Assembly (NCBI GenBank): GCA_026724425.1
Contig: JAIUCV010000011.1
Coordinates: forward strand, 3,183,501 to 3,247,500
Direction of reading: 5' to 3'
Source of the DNA: Erythrophleum ivorense
Lineage: Eukaryota > Streptophyta > Magnoliopsida > Fabales > Fabaceae
Length of the DNA: 64,000 bases
The notes beneath the pieces were generated by a model that saw only the letters and a list, made by a program, of their open reading frames with translations, made no database searches and had not been told where the DNA came from. This document shows positions 60,793 through 64,000 of this stretch, piece by piece; position 1 is the first letter of the stretch, and each line of letters begins with the position of its first letter. The translations under genes and the position numbers were made by a program.

Positions 60793-63700
60793 GTTGCAAA
60801 TCGCAGTAGATTCAGGGTCCCACCTGTAGAACAACACATAACACAAAAGTCAGTCCTATAAATTCTAACCCCAATTATACAGCTTATAAAATTTTGCAGA
60901 GGAAGATACCAAATATATAAGCAAAGGGGAGGTTGTGAAAGTTGGTGATGGAGATTTTAGTGAGGGCTGAAGAGGTGAGGGATGTATGGGGGGTGTTATA
61001 TACAGTAGTGGGAAAAATTAAGTTATAAATATTTAAGTGTGAAGATGTAATTTGAAGTAATATATTAAATAGATTTTTATAAAAATTTATATAAATAAAA
61101 ATTCATATCACACACTTTGAAGAGAAATCTAAAGTGCTCAATGTGATTTAATAAAATATTAAATAATATTTATATTTAAAATGTACCAAAGTGTGGTTTA
61201 CATGCATTTTTGGATTCCAGTTTCATTTTCTGCATGTTCTTATGTAAAAGATGAAAAGGTGAAGAAGAAGTAGCCCATGAGAAACGTATCAAGGATCACA
61301 TGGGCTAAACGCTTACACTAAAGACGAAATGGTGGGTGTACCTTCATTCTTTGTATATTTTCACCCTTAAGACAGCATCCTAAAGCCGCTTTTATTGCCA
61401 CAGAAAAGGGCTACCCCTGCGTTTTTGGCACAGCATGCCCTCTCCTAACTCATCCTCGCGTCTTTTGTTTTTCCAAAGATTTTCATTTTGAAATCATAAA
61501 TTAGAAGATCAATTTTGAGATCTTTTATTAGAGCATAATCAAGGGCACTTTGTCAAAACTCACATTCAGTTCTTGAGGTTACAACTTAGAAGTATCTGGC
61601 TTTAATTGAGAGACGTCAAGAAGCAGTAAAAGATAATAGAAAGAAACTTGCATTAAAAATTAAAGCACAAACAAACGAGAGAAACAACGTGCGGCAGATA
61701 GAGGTCATACATTACTCTCTGGCTTGATTATAAAGACAATGCGCAGAGTGTGAGGAACAGAACCCTTTTCTTCTTCAGCAAAACCGGCTAGGAACCCTGA
61801 AGCTTAAACCTATGATTCAAAACACAATCAATTGCTGATTTGCTGTCAATCGATTTACAGAGAAACACAAGCGTTAGCTAGTGTAGATGAGAAAAAATAG
61901 ATCAGAGATATTATATATTAAAAGGGGTTTGACTTTCTGCCAATAAGATTACGTAAATGAAACTTGCAGCAAACTTAGTTAATGGGTGATCGCCGAATTT
62001 AGGCGAGTTGGACGCAATAAAAATCCATGGCTTGGTTGGGTTGGCTTACAGAAGAGAGAATTCAAATGAATGTTGGTCGCTTAGGCATTAAAAAAGGTAT
62101 TGGAATAATGGGAATACAACGTTACAGGTCAATTTTCATTTCTCTTTTCATCTTTTTCTGGTGAGTTGCCATTGCAGTTTGTAGAAGGATAGAAGAAAAT
62201 TCAATCAATTAGATTGAGCAATGGACTGAATATGGCACAAAGGCAATATTGTAATTTTACTTTATTTTATTGAAAAAACTGTTCTAAATCTAAGACAAGA
62301 CCCACATTGACAAAAAAATAATCATTTAATGAATGTATTAATTGAGTTAATCTTGATTATCCAATATTGTGAACCATAAACACAGGTGCATGATAGGGCA
62401 GAGTAAAAGACTCTTGCTTATATGTTTAAACTTGAAACAACTTGGCATCTATTGCAATTCAACTTGGAGCAGTAACTGCAGTTGGAGATAGAAAAGAATA
62501 GGTACAAATCCATGTTAAAAACACGAAAGAAAAGGCGACTCTGGGAATGGCAAAATCCCATATCCTTTGCTCCGCTTATTGCCTCGTTTGCTATGCCTCT
62601 TTTTTTAGGAATGGAAATAAAATTTTAATATCATGCATGTTTGGTTAGTAGAGAGCAATTTTCATTATATTTTGCACAATAATTTATTTCTACAAATTTT
62701 GGCATTTGGATTCTTTCAAATTGTTGATGGAATAATTGAAGGAATGGAAAGAGAATTTACATCATTATCCTTTCAGCTTCCTTATTTCATATATCATGTT
62801 TGACTTTTTTTAATTAAAAAATAAAAACTAATGTTTTATTTATATTTTTATGTATTTTTAAAAGTCTTTCAACAATTAAAATACAAATTAAATATTTTAA
62901 TATTTTTTATACTAAAGATATTATACTCATTTGTTTATTTTTTTAAAATTTTAAATTATTTTTATTCAACTAAATACAAAAATGTCATAAAATGTTCTTT
63001 TTTTTCATAACATATTAAAGATAATTCTTTTATTTCATCAAAATTTATTTTTATTTTTATTTTTATTCTTATGAAAATTATTCTATAAACCAATCAAAGA
63101 GAAGAGAAAGGTCAAAACCTTTTGACTCTTCCAGTAAAACTCTCCGAAATCCAAATGAGTCGCAGGAAGGAAATTGTTGGCGGTGGATTACTCTGCGTCA
63201 GATGAGCTAATATTGACGTGCTAAGGCGGTGTGAGCACGTGAGACCCGACGGGACGGTCACAGACCTAAACGTGATGAAAGGTCAAATCCCATAAAATTG
63301 TTTGGCAAAGCCAACGCGGTCATCTCCTAATACTAACTTAAAAAAAGTTTATTTATTTTAATGTCTTTTTCAAACGTTGACTCAGCCCACATGGCAGGCT
63401 GTGACTAAGCATGTTCAGAATGTAGTGGAAGCCACATTGGCAAATGCAACTAGTTAGCCCCCTGCTAATTTGTTAGGACTTGTGACAAAACCTCAAGACC
63501 CATCGAGCTAATTACAAAATTCTTATGAGTAAAATATATATTTGTTTCTGTTATAACATATATTTGACTTTATACAAGCATTTTAAAATTGATATAGTGG
63601 AGTAGTTATTGCTGATATAGCTGAACAAGCATTTCTCATGGTTCACGGACTCCTCCCAGGAAAGATTCTTCTCCCTCTTGACGTATAGAATTGCCAATTT

Positions 63701-64000
63701 GCCTAAGTTTTGCAATTTATAATCAAGCAATATCAATCTTGATTTCCTTCTTTTTTTTCTTTTTTTTTTTAAACAACTTGATAGTGAATAAAAGATACAT
63801 TATCCAACTAATCATCATAGATTTAATGAATATGCTCAAATTACACTAACACTAGCTCAAGAAAGAAAAAGAAAAAAAAAAAAAGGGCCAAATGGGCAAA
63901 AGGGAAAGAAAGATGACACTAAAACCATCTCTCTAAACTTTTCTCAAATCCTTAGCTCTTGACAAACAAAATGAGTATTGGGAAACCCAGACACGAAATT
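60793..64000. other. Leader/promoter of the glycosyltransferase gene and right-hand intergenic DNA
   Basis: The leader exon joined to the acceptor at 60824 was not fixed; candidates lie near 60.9 kb or 61.7-61.85 kb. The rest is AT-rich. A less AT-rich patch at 63.13-63.42 kb holds a G-box-like CACGTG (63236-63241) and a W-box-like TTGAC (63376-63380), and may be a promoter for a gene beyond the window. Homopurine/homopyrimidine runs lie at 63750-63880. No gene was recognised. Confidence 0.5.

Overview
This is a nuclear window from a flowering plant, most likely a core eudicot. The intergenic DNA is very AT-rich, the genes are split into many small exons with GT-AG junctions, the proteins belong to plant families, and there are LINE, SINE and MITE-type remains and many (AT)n/(GA)n microsatellites. 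There is nothing prokaryotic. The species cannot be named from the sequence.

Six genes or gene remains were assembled by eye, all on the minus strand. From left to right they are: (1) a GATA zinc-finger transcription factor relic broken by about six single-base indels (4029-7285); (2) tyrosylprotein sulfotransferase TPST, 11 exons (11367-16109); (3) an EDR2-like PH-START-DUF1336 protein, 21 exons (18884-27242); (4) a UDP-xylose transporter-type nucleotide-sugar transporter, 7 exons (36134-38372); (5) a DUF707 protein, 14 coding exons over 10.4 kb (42277-52674); (6) a large type II membrane protein with two glycosyltransferase-like domains, 3 coding exons (57352-60792). In genes 2-6 every junction keeps frame and no internal stop was met, so general sequence quality looks good. 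That makes the broken GATA gene stand out.

The rest is intergenic or intronic. The 4.5-kb intron of the DUF707 gene holds a nearly full-length but dead RTE-type LINE with a 17-bp target-site duplication. Another intron of that gene holds a Stowaway-like MITE and an inverted pair of LTR-like arms. The first intron of the EDR2-like gene holds a tRNA-derived SINE-like element. Long AT-rich foldback (MITE-like) elements lie near 17.2, 18.1, 31.6, 39.2 and 56.0 kb.

Functionally, three intact genes point to the secretory pathway: TPST (sulfation of tyrosines in secreted peptides), the UXT-type transporter (UDP-xylose into the Golgi) and the two-domain glycosyltransferase. The EDR2-like protein is a lipid-binding defence or cell-death regulator, and DUF707 has no settled role. 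From memory, the order GATA - TPST - DUF707 matches Arabidopsis At1g08000/08010 - At1g08030 - At1g08040, so part of the window appears to be conserved microsynteny. No wholly new system was recognised. The most unusual items are the decayed GATA gene at a syntenic site, the TPST model without a membrane anchor, the double-glycosyltransferase protein and the nested transposons of the DUF707 introns.
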